NCBI GenBank assembly: GCA_965651935.1
Contig: CBFGTC010000024.1
Span: 1-16,394, forward strand
Reading direction: 5' to 3'
DNA from: JAFEDN01 sp965651935
Lineage (GTDB): Bacteria > Pseudomonadota > Gammaproteobacteria > Coxiellales > Coxiellaceae
DNA length: 16,394 nucleotides
Below the pieces are notes generated by a model, which saw only the letters and a list, made by a program, of their open reading frames with translations, ran no database searches and was not told the origin of the DNA. Below are positions 1 to 8,400 of the stretch, piece after piece. The stretch's first letter is position 1, and each line of letters opens with the position of its first letter. The position numbers and the translations under genes are program-made.

Positions 1-9
1 GAAGTTTAG

Positions 10-75
10 TCATTACTAAATCAATTTGTCAGTGTGGGATTATTGGGGGCTTACGCCCTAGTCATTGTCGACCGT
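10..75 (+). pseudogene. Hydrophobic reading-frame remnant at the left edge
   Basis: Between the stop at 7-9 and the stop at 76-78 this frame encodes about 22 residues. The core, VGLLGAYALVIV followed by DRY, looks like a transmembrane helix ending in a charged cap. The coiled-coil-like frame of the next gene starts within a few bases in another frame. A membrane segment followed by a coiled coil would be a natural protein, so a small indel near 70-85 may have split one gene. The extra stop at 7-9 would be a second lesion. The stretch is short, has no start codon of its own and could be chance, so this is a weak call. Confidence 0.2.
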
Positions 76-83
76 TACTAAAT

Positions 84-452
84 TTGATAGCTGAAGCACA
101 AGCCATGCAGAAAAAGCTAGAGGAGAATACGGATCGTGCTGCCTTGCAGGAAAAATTATTGGCCATGAATGCTCATCGTGACACTTACGAAAAGTCTATC
201 AGTTCTTTTTGGTGTGCATTATTTACTAATGGTCGCCAATTACAAAACCAACGGGAAATCAATGAGAATTTACAAATCCAACTCACTCAATTAGTCATCC
301 CCATTTGTGGGTTTGATGATAAAAACAAAGCCATTACTCCCGACACAGTGAAAAAGTTAAAGATCACTTCAGATCAATTAGCGATTCATCAAGGGAATTT
401 GGTGCAGGAGCAAGATAAAATTAATCAGATAGAAAACATCTTCTCGACATGA
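84..452 (+). CDS. Hypothetical coiled-coil-like protein, possibly 5'-incomplete
   Basis: This is a 122-residue product if read from the TTG at 84; I do not recognise the family. It is rich in Q, E, K, N and L, with likely helical, coiled-coil-prone segments at about residues 3-35 (AEAQAMQKKLEENTDR) and 85-118. A more hydrophobic centre (FWCALF and LVIPICGF) lies between them. There is no signal peptide. The start is unsafe: neither TTG 84 nor ATG 105 has a clear Shine-Dalgarno sequence, and the frame stays open to base 3, so the gene may begin outside the window or be a frameshifted remnant. It stops 8 bp before the left inverted repeat of the insertion sequence, so its 3' end could also have been cut by that insertion. 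Base usage is AT-rich, like the insertion sequence and unlike the large genes to the right. Confidence 0.45.
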   Translation: MIAEAQAMQKKLEENTDRAALQEKLLAMNAHRDTYEKSISSFWCALFTNGRQLQNQREINENLQIQLTQLVIPICGFDDKNKAITPDTVKKLKITSDQLAIHQGNLVQEQDKINQIENIFST

Positions 453-460
453 TAATCATC

Positions 461-468
461 TAGCCCCC
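461..468 (+). repeat. Left subterminal inverted repeat of the insertion sequence
   Basis: TAGCCCCC here is the exact reverse complement of GGGGGCTA at 1955-1962. With a one-base gap the match extends inwards through a further T and GTCA, giving an imperfect repeat of about 15 bp. Subterminal rather than terminal repeats are typical of the IS1111 branch of IS110 elements, so the true left tip may lie a few bases outside. Confidence 0.6.
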
Positions 469-513
469 TCAGTCAGGGTGTAAAATAACTTTTTGTTTTA
501 ACCAACACCCATC

Positions 514-521
514 GGGAGGGG
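514..521 (+). promoter_or_regulatory. Ribosome binding site of the transposase
   Basis: GGGAGGGG contains a GGAGG core at 515-519, four bases before the ATG at 524. This fixes the start of the transposase, whose first residues (MKLYAGIDLH) also match the usual family N-terminus. Confidence 0.8.
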
Positions 522-523
522 AT

Positions 524-1540
524 ATGAAACTATATGCAGGAATTGATCTTCATTCAACTAATAATTATCAAGTGTTAATAGATGATACCGGTAAAGTGGT
601 TTATGATAAACGACTGCCCAACGATATCGATTTGGTGCTGCGTGAATACCGGCAGTTTGAAAGGATTGATAGCGTGGTGGTGGAATCCACTTATAATTGG
701 TACTGGCTGGTCGACGGACTGATGTCGGCGGGTTATCGAGTGAAACTGGCAAATCCCAATGCTATCCAACAATACAATGGCATTAAGCGAACCAATGATA
801 AAAGCGATGCCCGTTGGCTAGCGGACATGAATCGGTTAGGAATTTTAAAGCAAGGCTATATTTATCCGTCAGAAGAAAGAGGCACTCGCGATTTACTACG
901 CAAACGGAGTCAACTGGTACAACAACGTACCACGCATATCTTAAGTTTGGAGACTATTGTTGAGCGGCAAACCCGTATTCGCTTGAATTCACAGCAGGTT
1001 AAAATTTTAAACTCTGAAGAACTGAATCGATATTTAAAGGACGAAGATGTTTTTCTCGCTGCCAATAGCAATTTGTTAATGATGCAATATTTAGATCAGC
1101 AAATCGGAGAAATTGAAAAGCGAGTTCTCAAAAAGGTAAGACTCAAACCCGCGTATAAAAGATTATTAGAAATGGATGGCATTGGAAAGATATTGGCACT
1201 TACCATTATGCTTGAAACAGGAGAGATTTCTCGCTTTGCCACTGCCGGAAATTATGCCTCCTACTGTCGGATGGTGGATAGTAAAAAAGAAAGTAACGGC
1301 AAGAAAAAAGGCGAAGGCAATAAAAAAAATGGCAACAAATATTTATGTTGGGCGTATATAGAAGCAGCCAATTTTGCGATTCGTTACAATGAGGAGATCA
1401 AAAGTTATTACCAACGTAAATTAAAGAAAACCAATCGTATTGTGGCCATTAAAACCATTGCCCATAAATTGGCCCGTGCCAGTTTTTATGTCATTCGTGA
1501 TGAGGTGGGATTTGATGTAAAGAAGTCATTCACTGCCTAG
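524..1540 (+). CDS. IS110-family transposase (DEDD recombinase)
   Basis: The product is 338 residues, normal for IS110/IS1111 transposases, which move DNA as an RNA-guided recombinase with a RuvC-like DEDD domain plus a catalytic serine in a second domain. The expected acidic residues are D8 (GIDLH), E54 (VVVESTYNWY), and D92 and D95 (RTNDKSDARWLA). A helical linker follows. The C-terminal Transposase_20-type domain begins near residue 222 (MDGIGKILALTIMLETGEISRF) and continues through FATAGNYASYCRMVDS. S257, in ESNGKKKGEGNKKNGNKYL, sits where the family's catalytic serine is expected. The frame is intact with a strong Shine-Dalgarno. The next gene in the same direction is more than 600 bp away. 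Family assignment is secure; activity is inferred. Confidence 0.95.
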   Translation: MKLYAGIDLHSTNNYQVLIDDTGKVVYDKRLPNDIDLVLREYRQFERIDSVVVESTYNWYWLVDGLMSAGYRVKLANPNAIQQYNGIKRTNDKSDARWLADMNRLGILKQGYIYPSEERGTRDLLRKRSQLVQQRTTHILSLETIVERQTRIRLNSQQVKILNSEELNRYLKDEDVFLAANSNLLMMQYLDQQIGEIEKRVLKKVRLKPAYKRLLEMDGIGKILALTIMLETGEISRFATAGNYASYCRMVDSKKESNGKKKGEGNKKNGNKYLCWAYIEAANFAIRYNEEIKSYYQRKLKKTNRIVAIKTIAHKLARASFYVIRDEVGFDVKKSFTA

Positions 1541-1545
1541 TAAGA

Positions 1546-1840
1546 GTTGGCTGGGGTTATGTAACCAGAGACAGGGTTGGTAGAACCACAAGACTTGATT
1601 GGTCATAACTCCATCCTCAGCATGAATGAAATAGGTTATACTGAAACGCCTATGCCGTGAGCCACAAGGGTCTGGAGCCGAAAGGCAGCCATAAAACTTG
1701 TTAAAAACATTTGGACACGGCATGGCACAAATCGTTTTCTGGGGACGCTGTGCGTCAACGGGGTTGCTGGTGAATGAAGAAATTGGCAATCCTAGATCCT
1801 GATGGGTGACTGGTGCGGATCAGTGATTCGACACCGACTA
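1546..1840 (+). ncRNA. Candidate IS110 guide (bridge/seek) RNA region
   Basis: This non-coding right end of the insertion sequence is full of pairing. (a) CT..GGTT/AACC..AG lies at 1551-1568. (b) A long stem pairs GCC-t-ATGCCGTG (1648-1659) with CACGGCAT-GGC (1716-1726), 11 pairs with one bulge. (c) Inside it is GCC-GAAA-GGC (1677-1686), a GNRA tetraloop hairpin, with flanking GG and CC that can extend it. (d) A perfect GACGC-TGT-GCGTC hairpin lies at 1744-1756. (e) GGGTTGC (1761-1767) pairs with GCAATCC (1786-1792) around an 18-base loop. (f) CTGAT (1799-1803) pairs with ATCAG (1819-1823). IS110-family transposases are known to use such an RNA, with internal loops that pair to target and donor; in IS1111-like elements it lies downstream of the transposase. 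The ends, and which loops are guides, are inferred. The opposite-strand frame here has no protein-like features. Confidence 0.55.
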
Positions 1841-1886
1841 TTGAAAACTAAGATGCGTTTATAGGGACTTATTTCAAAGTATGCTG

Positions 1887-1907
1887 AGCTGTTTTTTTAA
1901 AGCAGCT
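1887..1907 (+). other. Hairpin at the right end of the insertion sequence
   Basis: AGCTGTTTT (1887-1895) pairs with AAAGCAGCT (1899-1907) around a TTT loop, nine pairs including one T-G. The distal half is A-T only and an AT-rich run without a clean T-tract follows, so it is a poor intrinsic terminator. It could end the guide RNA or be a protein-binding site of the element. Confidence 0.3.
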
Positions 1908-1954
1908 TTAATAAAAATAATGCTGTAATAATTTTTATTTGCCTATTGACGAAC

Positions 1955-1962
1955 GGGGGCTA
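1955..1962 (-). repeat. Right subterminal inverted repeat of the insertion sequence
   Basis: GGGGGCTA is the exact inverted partner of 461-468. Just inside it, TTGACG at 1946-1951 resembles a -35 box pointing outwards, a position where IS110-type circles can assemble a junction promoter. Confidence 0.6.
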
Positions 1963-2160
1963 ATGGGTGACCCTGTAATAGAGTTTTGAGGTGCACCCCT
2001 TCGACTAGACAGTTTTAACACTAAATGAAGAGAGAGTGTTGTCACCGAAATTTAGAATTTCATAATTCATTTTTCTAGTCAAGTTTTTTTAAAAAACCCC
2101 ATTCTGGACTTTCTGCTTTTTTTATTGCAATATTGTCGAAATTATCGGATGAACATGCTT
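1963..2160. other. AT-rich non-coding leader before the LRR gene
   Basis: I see no credible gene. AACACT (2017-2022) and AGTGTT (2035-2040) form a 6-bp stem with a 12-base loop. A T-run/A-run (TTTTTTTAAAAAA, about 2085-2097) and another T-run (about 2118-2124) follow. A promoter for the downstream operon should lie here, but no convincing -35/-10 pair with normal spacing is visible. TTGCAA near 2126 has only a poor -10 partner. Confidence 0.35.
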
Positions 2161-2165
2161 AGGAG
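2161..2165 (+). promoter_or_regulatory. Ribosome binding site of the LRR gene
   Basis: AGGAG lies five bases before the ATG at 2171 and supports that start. Confidence 0.8.
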
Positions 2166-2170
2166 ATAAT

Positions 2171-5100
2171 ATGGAAGATGATAGGGATTTCAACATTCAA
2201 GAAGAATTATGGGATTATCCCAGGCGGCCACCACAGTCATTTTTTAGTAGCCGATTACAACCATTTTTAACCCAACACACTTCCTTGCTTCGCTCAGTTG
2301 CTGTCAACCTAGCGCATTTTTTTTCTAAAAAAACAGGGGACTTGAAAGAGCAGGTATATATTTCTTCCGGGGCAGCCAGTGTCCATGCCTGGTTCGATGG
2401 CGTGGAGGCCATTACCCGCACATTATGGCCTCCGGCTTTTATAGGAATGTTTGTTTATGATGTTTATCGTTATCTGAAATATTCCGATTATCTTTATCAG
2501 ATGACTTTACCGAATTTGTTGCTGGGATTACCGGAAAATTACGATTACCAAAACTCCGCGCTCTCGATCAATTTGGGTGGTGACATCGCCAGTGTTGATC
2601 GTATTGAATATTGGCCTTGGAGTATACTACTGAGTAGTGCAATAGCCCCGGGTTTTTTGTTTCAATTTTTATCCTCGCGGAACTTTTCTTTACAATGGGA
2701 TGATTTTTCAGACAAACCTAATAGGAATTTTCTGTCCAAAATATGGCAGGATGCCTTTTGCAGTTTACCCTATCTCAGCCCGGCTTATTGGCGTCTTTAT
2801 GGTTCTCGACAAATTCTGATGAAGGTAGATTACCGTTTGGAGGAGCAAGACTTTGATGTGGGGCAGACTCATCGTGCAATTAAATCCGATTATAAATCAT
2901 TTGCAGGTTCATCGGCTCAAGCCAAAAGAATTTTAGCCCGAACGGTCGATCATGAATTGAATTCTGAAACCGTTGATCAATTAGAAAATATTCTGCAAAT
3001 TTCTTCGTATCTTTCTTATTTTGCAAAAACCTCCGCCATTGCTCAGCTTACTCAAATAGCATATTGGCGGCGTCAAGATAAATTAGGTGCGAGAGCATTG
3101 TTGGAATTAAAAAAAGCCGGTAATAACAGTTTCTATGCTCGTTATAAACTTTGGTCTATCGGCGGTTTTAAAAGTGCGCTTTTTTCTTTGATTGGTTATT
3201 TAATAATAGCGCCTGTGCAGTGGTATGCCAGATTGCGGTTATGGTCGTTGCTGGTGACTAAAATCATACGTCTGGCGGAGTTTTTACAGAATCAGCAGCA
3301 ATGTTTGCAGGAAACTAAAGGCGTATGGACCTACACGGCGGCTATCGGCAATTATGCCTGTCTTCCCTGTGAATTGGATTTTGCGGCTTACCGTCCGAAC
3401 ATGACTGGACAGGATTGCGTGGATGGCTTGCTTTCCCAGCCCCGTAAACCGGGGCAAATTATAGAAAGCCTATCAGGCGTTCAAGCTCATGGGCCGTTCG
3501 GTAACATTGATTTGCATCGTCAAAACTGGACGAACTGGAACCGCAATGATTGGCAAACGCTGCTGGCGTTACTCAACAGCAGCAATTTCACGCAAGCGCC
3601 GGTATTCAATTTATCGCAGGACGTTGCCGGTACTTTGGCGGTTGAGCCGGATTTTTTAGCGGACTTGGCGGACTTTTTAAAATTCTCTGGTGTGCAACAT
3701 TTGGATTTAAGCGGCCAGATGATCAGCGCTCAAGGGATGTTGGCGCTGACGCCGGGGTTTCGCAATAATTCACGGCTTATCAGCGTGGGAATGGCGCGCT
3801 CAAGACTGGATGATTCTGTCTTTAATACTTTTATTTCCCTGACTCCGGGAATGACTTCACTTAACAGTCTCAACGTGGCTGCCAATCAGTTGACCGGATT
3901 TACACTCAAGGCGCTTAACAATCTGTGGGAAACAAATCTCAGTTTAACTGATTTGGATATCAGTAATAATCTTTTGACCACCGCCGATATAAATCAATGG
4001 CAAATAAACTCCTCTGCATTACAAAGACTGGATATTTCAGGAGCGAATTTAGCAGGAGGAACTTTAAACTATTTTTGTGCGGCGTTGACCAATAGTTCGA
4101 TGATAAGTTTGACCATGAATTATTGCCGACTGTCTCCTTCACTTGCGGCAAGCCTGTTTGCTTGTGTGGCGCTTTCCAATATCAGCCGTTTGGATTGGGT
4201 GGGAAACGATATTGGTTTTAGCGGAGCGCAAAATATCGCCAGACTGTTACCGGACAGTCATATTGAGGAATTCAATCTCGGCAATAATGAGCTGGATGAT
4301 GATGCTGTGGCCCTGTTGGCCGCGCCACTGAGCGTTTCCAACATCAGCTTGCGTAATTTAGAATTATCGGGGAATCCGTTTACCGGAGTGGGGTTTCAGT
4401 CATTGGTCTCAGCATTGAATACTTCTCTGCTACAAAGTTTATCGGTCTCTCGTGTGAATTTAGGTGATGACAGTGTTGATTCATTAATGATCACTCCCGC
4501 TGATCAGTTACCGCTGACCCAGTTAGATTTAAGCAATACCGGACTCTCAAACAGCGGCGCAGCCCAATTACTGCTGTATCTTGCCAACAGTTCATTGGTG
4601 GATTTAGATCTCAGTCAAAATTTCCTACTCGGGGATTTAAGCGCACCTTTGCTGGCGATTTTCAATTCCAGTGTGAGGCGTCTCAACCTGCGCCAGACTT
4701 ATGTGAGAGTGGAAGATTTGCAATCGGCCTTTCAAATCTTAAACGTTTCTTCATTGCAACAATGCGATATCAGTGAAAATGATTTGGGTGATCGCCTCGC
4801 CTTCACTCTGGCGGAGCAACTGTTGTCGAACGTGTCTAATCAGCCGCAATATTTAGAAATAATGGCCGGCGACATCGACTTCAGCCGTGCATTGGCCCGG
4901 TCATCCCCTCGCACCCGGGTTAGTAAAATTATTTGGGAGGACGACAACCGGTTGACTGAATTGGGAGCGACTTCGTTGTGTCGAGTGTGGCCGTTTGCGG
5001 GAAATTCCAATTTTAACCTGACATTATCGGGAGTTAACTTAAATCCGGCGCTCTCCGGTGTGTCGGGTTGTCCTTATAGTCATTTCGAAACCTCAGCAGC

Positions 5101-5368
5101 AGGTCCCAGCACGACCGCCCCCTCCGGGATACTGACCGCAACAATTTTGCTGATGGCGCTGCAATCTCATTTTTCTGCATCGCCTTTGCGGGTATTCAAT
5201 GCCTGTGTCGGGGCTGTCCTGGTTTCGGGATTAGGCGTACCGGGAGTGGTGCTTGGAGCGACGTTGGGTTATCGGGCAGGCAATATATTCTCTTCCATGT
5301 GGCGGACAGCCCATAAAAAATCAGTTGAGATAATGGGAATTAATCCTATGCGATGTTCATCTACTTAG
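2171..5368 (+). CDS. Large membrane-associated leucine-rich-repeat protein
   Basis: The product has 1065 residues. It has no classical signal peptide: the N-terminus is acidic and polar. Hydrophobic segments at about 86-100 (WPPAFIGMFVYDVY), 147-167 (YWPWSILLSSAIAPGFLFQF) and 336-356 (ALFSLIGYLIIAPVQWYARL) suggest membrane insertion. A CLPCEL pair of cysteines follows near residue 400. Residues about 507-890 form some fourteen LRRs of 26-31 residues with the pattern LxxLDLSxNxLxxxGxxxLxxxLxNSS, the ribonuclease-inhibitor type common in eukaryotes and in host-interacting bacterial proteins. The C-terminus has two more hydrophobic, glycine-rich segments (about 986-998 and 1008-1035, including GLGVPGVVLGATLGY) and ends in a short basic tail. 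The LRR array is therefore held between membrane segments. The gene lies 35 bp before the giant YD-repeat gene and is probably co-transcribed with it. A role in binding a partner or host protein is inference; no enzymatic motif was seen. Confidence 0.85.
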   Translation: MEDDRDFNIQEELWDYPRRPPQSFFSSRLQPFLTQHTSLLRSVAVNLAHFFSKKTGDLKEQVYISSGAASVHAWFDGVEAITRTLWPPAFIGMFVYDVYRYLKYSDYLYQMTLPNLLLGLPENYDYQNSALSINLGGDIASVDRIEYWPWSILLSSAIAPGFLFQFLSSRNFSLQWDDFSDKPNRNFLSKIWQDAFCSLPYLSPAYWRLYGSRQILMKVDYRLEEQDFDVGQTHRAIKSDYKSFAGSSAQAKRILARTVDHELNSETVDQLENILQISSYLSYFAKTSAIAQLTQIAYWRRQDKLGARALLELKKAGNNSFYARYKLWSIGGFKSALFSLIGYLIIAPVQWYARLRLWSLLVTKIIRLAEFLQNQQQCLQETKGVWTYTAAIGNYACLPCELDFAAYRPNMTGQDCVDGLLSQPRKPGQIIESLSGVQAHGPFGNIDLHRQNWTNWNRNDWQTLLALLNSSNFTQAPVFNLSQDVAGTLAVEPDFLADLADFLKFSGVQHLDLSGQMISAQGMLALTPGFRNNSRLISVGMARSRLDDSVFNTFISLTPGMTSLNSLNVAANQLTGFTLKALNNLWETNLSLTDLDISNNLLTTADINQWQINSSALQRLDISGANLAGGTLNYFCAALTNSSMISLTMNYCRLSPSLAASLFACVALSNISRLDWVGNDIGFSGAQNIARLLPDSHIEEFNLGNNELDDDAVALLAAPLSVSNISLRNLELSGNPFTGVGFQSLVSALNTSLLQSLSVSRVNLGDDSVDSLMITPADQLPLTQLDLSNTGLSNSGAAQLLLYLANSSLVDLDLSQNFLLGDLSAPLLAIFNSSVRRLNLRQTYVRVEDLQSAFQILNVSSLQQCDISENDLGDRLAFTLAEQLLSNVSNQPQYLEIMAGDIDFSRALARSSPRTRVSKIIWEDDNRLTELGATSLCRVWPFAGNSNFNLTLSGVNLNPALSGVSGCPYSHFETSAAGPSTTAPSGILTATILLMALQSHFSASPLRVFNACVGAVLVSGLGVPGVVLGATLGYRAGNIFSSMWRTAHKKSVEIMGINPMRCSST

Positions 5369-5390
5369 AGATTTTGAACAAATTCTAACA

Positions 5391-5395
5391 AGGAG
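5391..5395 (+). promoter_or_regulatory. Ribosome binding site of the giant YD-repeat gene
   Basis: AGGAG lies eight bases before the ATG at 5404, in the 35-bp gap after the LRR gene. It fixes the start of the giant gene and shows independent translation within a probable operon. Confidence 0.85.
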
Positions 5396-5403
5396 TGTGA
5401 TCT

Positions 5404-8400
5404 ATGAAACAATATCCGTTCCATCTCATTAGCGGAACAGGCAAGGGCGTTTCTTACTCTTCTCTATCCCAGGTGGGGGATTTATCACCGGCTGAAGCAT
5501 TTGGACAAGCGAAAGCTCGGATTTTTTATAACTTCACTAACGGTAACTTGAGTGTTGCCGATCACTTACTCCTGTTTCCCGAAATGAAATCGCATGTGCC
5601 GTTGGGTTATTGTTTTAACAGCTCCTCTCCCAATCTTTCCGCGTGGCGGTTGCCAGTCAGAAGTTTTACCCCACCGGACATGGCCGACGCCAAACAAATT
5701 ACGTTGATTGAAGTAGACGGCCATGAAGCGGTCTACACGCGCAACGGTTCGCTGTTTTTCGCGCCGGGTTGCGGTGACGGCACGCCCTATCTGCAATACG
5801 ATGCAGACCATTATCAATGGTATTGGTACCACCCGGGGACTCAGACCTGCGAAGTTTACAATAAATACGGTTTGATGGTGGAACGCCGCGACTGCTGGGG
5901 TAATAAAACCCAATACAATTACGACCCCACCAGCCGACAATTAACGTCGGTTTTAGGGCCTTCCGGGAACCAATATGTGATTGAACGCACTAAATCCTCT
6001 GACGGCGTTTTCTCGGTAACGATAGGGCTTATCCGCCCCGGTCAAAGTTACACACTTTATTTACAAGGCTATGAATTTGATAATGACACGGGACTGCTCA
6101 AAACATCGACTTGCTCCATCAATGGACGGGATTTAACCGGCGGCTATAAAATTTATTATAAATATGGGTTGACCACGCCTCAACCTGTGATCACCCAAAT
6201 CAGTCAGGATGACGGAACCACTATTCAATTCGCCTATGACAGCTCCTGGCGCGTCCAAACCATTTATTTACCGGCGGCAAGCGGTAACACTCGCGCTGAT
6301 TTTAAATATTCGGATAATAAAGTGGCGGTCGCCATCAATAATTGTTGGAAGGCCGATTTCGAATGGGATTCTCAATCACGAATCAGCCGGCGCACGCAGT
6401 ATACCGGTTTTAGAACGGGAGATTCGGCGAGTGAAGTCACTCAGTATGAGTATTCCTCGGAGGGCCAGCTTAAGAAAATCACTCAGCCGGATGGCGGCAT
6501 AGAGAGTTATATACACAGCGCCCCGTTCGGATTGTTAACCCAGCATTGCCGACCGGATGGTCAGCAAACCGACTTTTTCTACAATGACGGCCAAAACCGG
6601 CCCTTATTGCAATCCACGGTTTTCACACTGCCGAGCAGTTCTACGCCATTAATTAAATATTCCGTGTATGAACGGCGCACCAATAACTCGATTAATTTTG
6701 CCGACGAAACCGATTATCTGCGTTACGAAATTTCCCCGGAAGGGCGGGTGACGGCGTTTGAGCCGACTCCCAAAGGCCCGGTGAGATTCCGGCGCGCGTT
6801 TTTGTCGACGGTTTATCCTTCACAATATCTCACCGAAGCGCCGTCTTTCCTGGAAATGCAGGAATGGCAAGAACAAAAACAGAATGACCCGCAACAAGTG
6901 ATGCTAAACGAGTACAGTTACAACGCACAAGGTTTAAAATTTCAAGAGATCGATTATGCTTCGGTGGATGCGCAAGGGTCGGGGATTAAAGATTCCCAGA
7001 TGGGTGAAACCGACCGCACCTGGGATTTCTATGGTAACTGGCTGAATCAATCGAAACAGCTTGTGCGCGACGGCGGTGAAGTGATCGAATCCGCGCAAAC
7101 CACTCGCGAGTTCGACGGTTTAAAACGCCAAACTTTAAATATTGATGCACTGGATTGGCAGACAAAAACGGATTACGCACCGATGGAGGAGGATAAAACC
7201 TATCCTAAAGGCGTTTACCTCCTGACTGTCACCCGTCCTAACAACCGTTTGGAAAAAACTGTTCTGGATGGGCAGGGCGACCCTATTTATCAAGTCGACA
7301 GTGTACCGGTAGACGGAGGCTATTCCCAGCCGCGAACGACCCACTGGAACCGCGATTTGGGCGGCAGGCCGATTGTGATCAATAATCCCGATGGCAGCAC
7401 CACTTATCAATCATTTTACTTAGATAACCAACTGGGAATCACGGTGAGCACCACTGGATTGGTGACCGAACATCAATTTGACCGTATTCACAATTACGAA
7501 TGTGACATCGAGTATAAAAATCCCATCGATGTCACTCAAATCGACACCCACACCGTCAACGGCGATGATATTAAAGCGCTGATTACCCCCGATCAGGAAG
7601 ATCACGTGCGTTATCGTTTTTATGATAATTCCCACCGTTTGCGCTTTGAAGTCGACGCCAAGAGTCAGGCTACTGAATCGCGTTATGACACCCTGGACCG
7701 CCTCATCAGCAAAACGTTATATAAAAATCCTCTGACATCCACTCAGTTGGACACGTTAAAATCCGGCGAGTTAATTAGCTTAACTCCCAATTTAAGCACC
7801 GGTCAGGACCGCTGCACCTCGTTTTATTATGACCGTGACAACATCAAAATCGGCGAAATAGATCCCGACGGCTGGGTGAAAGAAAACGTCTTGGATAATG
7901 CTGGAAGAATCATTAGGCAAATCCGCTACAGCACGCCCAATCGCAGTTCCACCCGCAGCCTTGATTTTGCCGCCATGCGCCCTGAGTCGGCAGACGATGA
8001 CGCCGTCTCGTATTATTTTTACAATGCGCGCGGCCAGAATACCGTCTTGGTGGATGCAAACGGCTTCGTCACCGCCACCAGCTACTACGCCAGTGAGAAA
8101 GTATTTCAAACGATTCAGTATGCAAATCGTGTCGATGATGATTGGTTTAAAAATCCCACGGTTTGCCCGCCTTTACCCGAAAAAAACAGCGAAGATTTAC
8201 TGACCACTTCGGAATATGATTTATTAGAGCGTCCATCTAACATAATGGCATCCAATGGCGTGGCGAAAACCACCCAATATACCAACATGGGCAAAATCTG
8301 CTTACAGCGCAGTTATGATTGCCGTTTTACGGGTGCGCAAGGCAATTTAGACCCCGATCAGACTCGCACTGAACAGAAACGCTATGACGGCTGGGACCAA

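Larger units (their letters stand above)
461..1962 (+). mobile_element. IS110-family (IS1111-like) insertion sequence, about 1.5 kb
   Basis: The element holds one intact transposase gene (524-1540), a short left non-coding end and a long right non-coding end of about 400 bp. Inverted TAGCCCCC/GGGGGCTA repeats bound it. Size, single gene, subterminal repeats and a long structured right end all fit the IS1111 group, in which the guide RNA is encoded beside the transposase. No target-site duplication is apparent, as expected for the family. The exact tips cannot be set without an empty-site comparison and may lie several bases beyond the repeats. Because the transposase has all expected catalytic residues, the element may be active. 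Confidence 0.75.

Noticed and set aside
43..59. GGGGGCT followed by GGGC-TTAC-GCCC near the left edge, resembling the right inverted repeat
   Set aside because: The match to GGGGGCTA is only seven bases, lacks the extended repeat and has no transposase-side context. It is best taken as chance or a small hairpin.
1526..1789. Minus-strand frame of 87 codons over the insertion sequence right end
   Set aside because: It overlaps the transposase 3' end and the structured non-coding region. It has no recognisable domain, and the pairing pattern explains the sequence better as RNA.
1546..1840. Group II or group I intron
   Set aside because: There is no reverse transcriptase or homing endonuclease, no recognisable domain V, and the context is a complete IS110 element.
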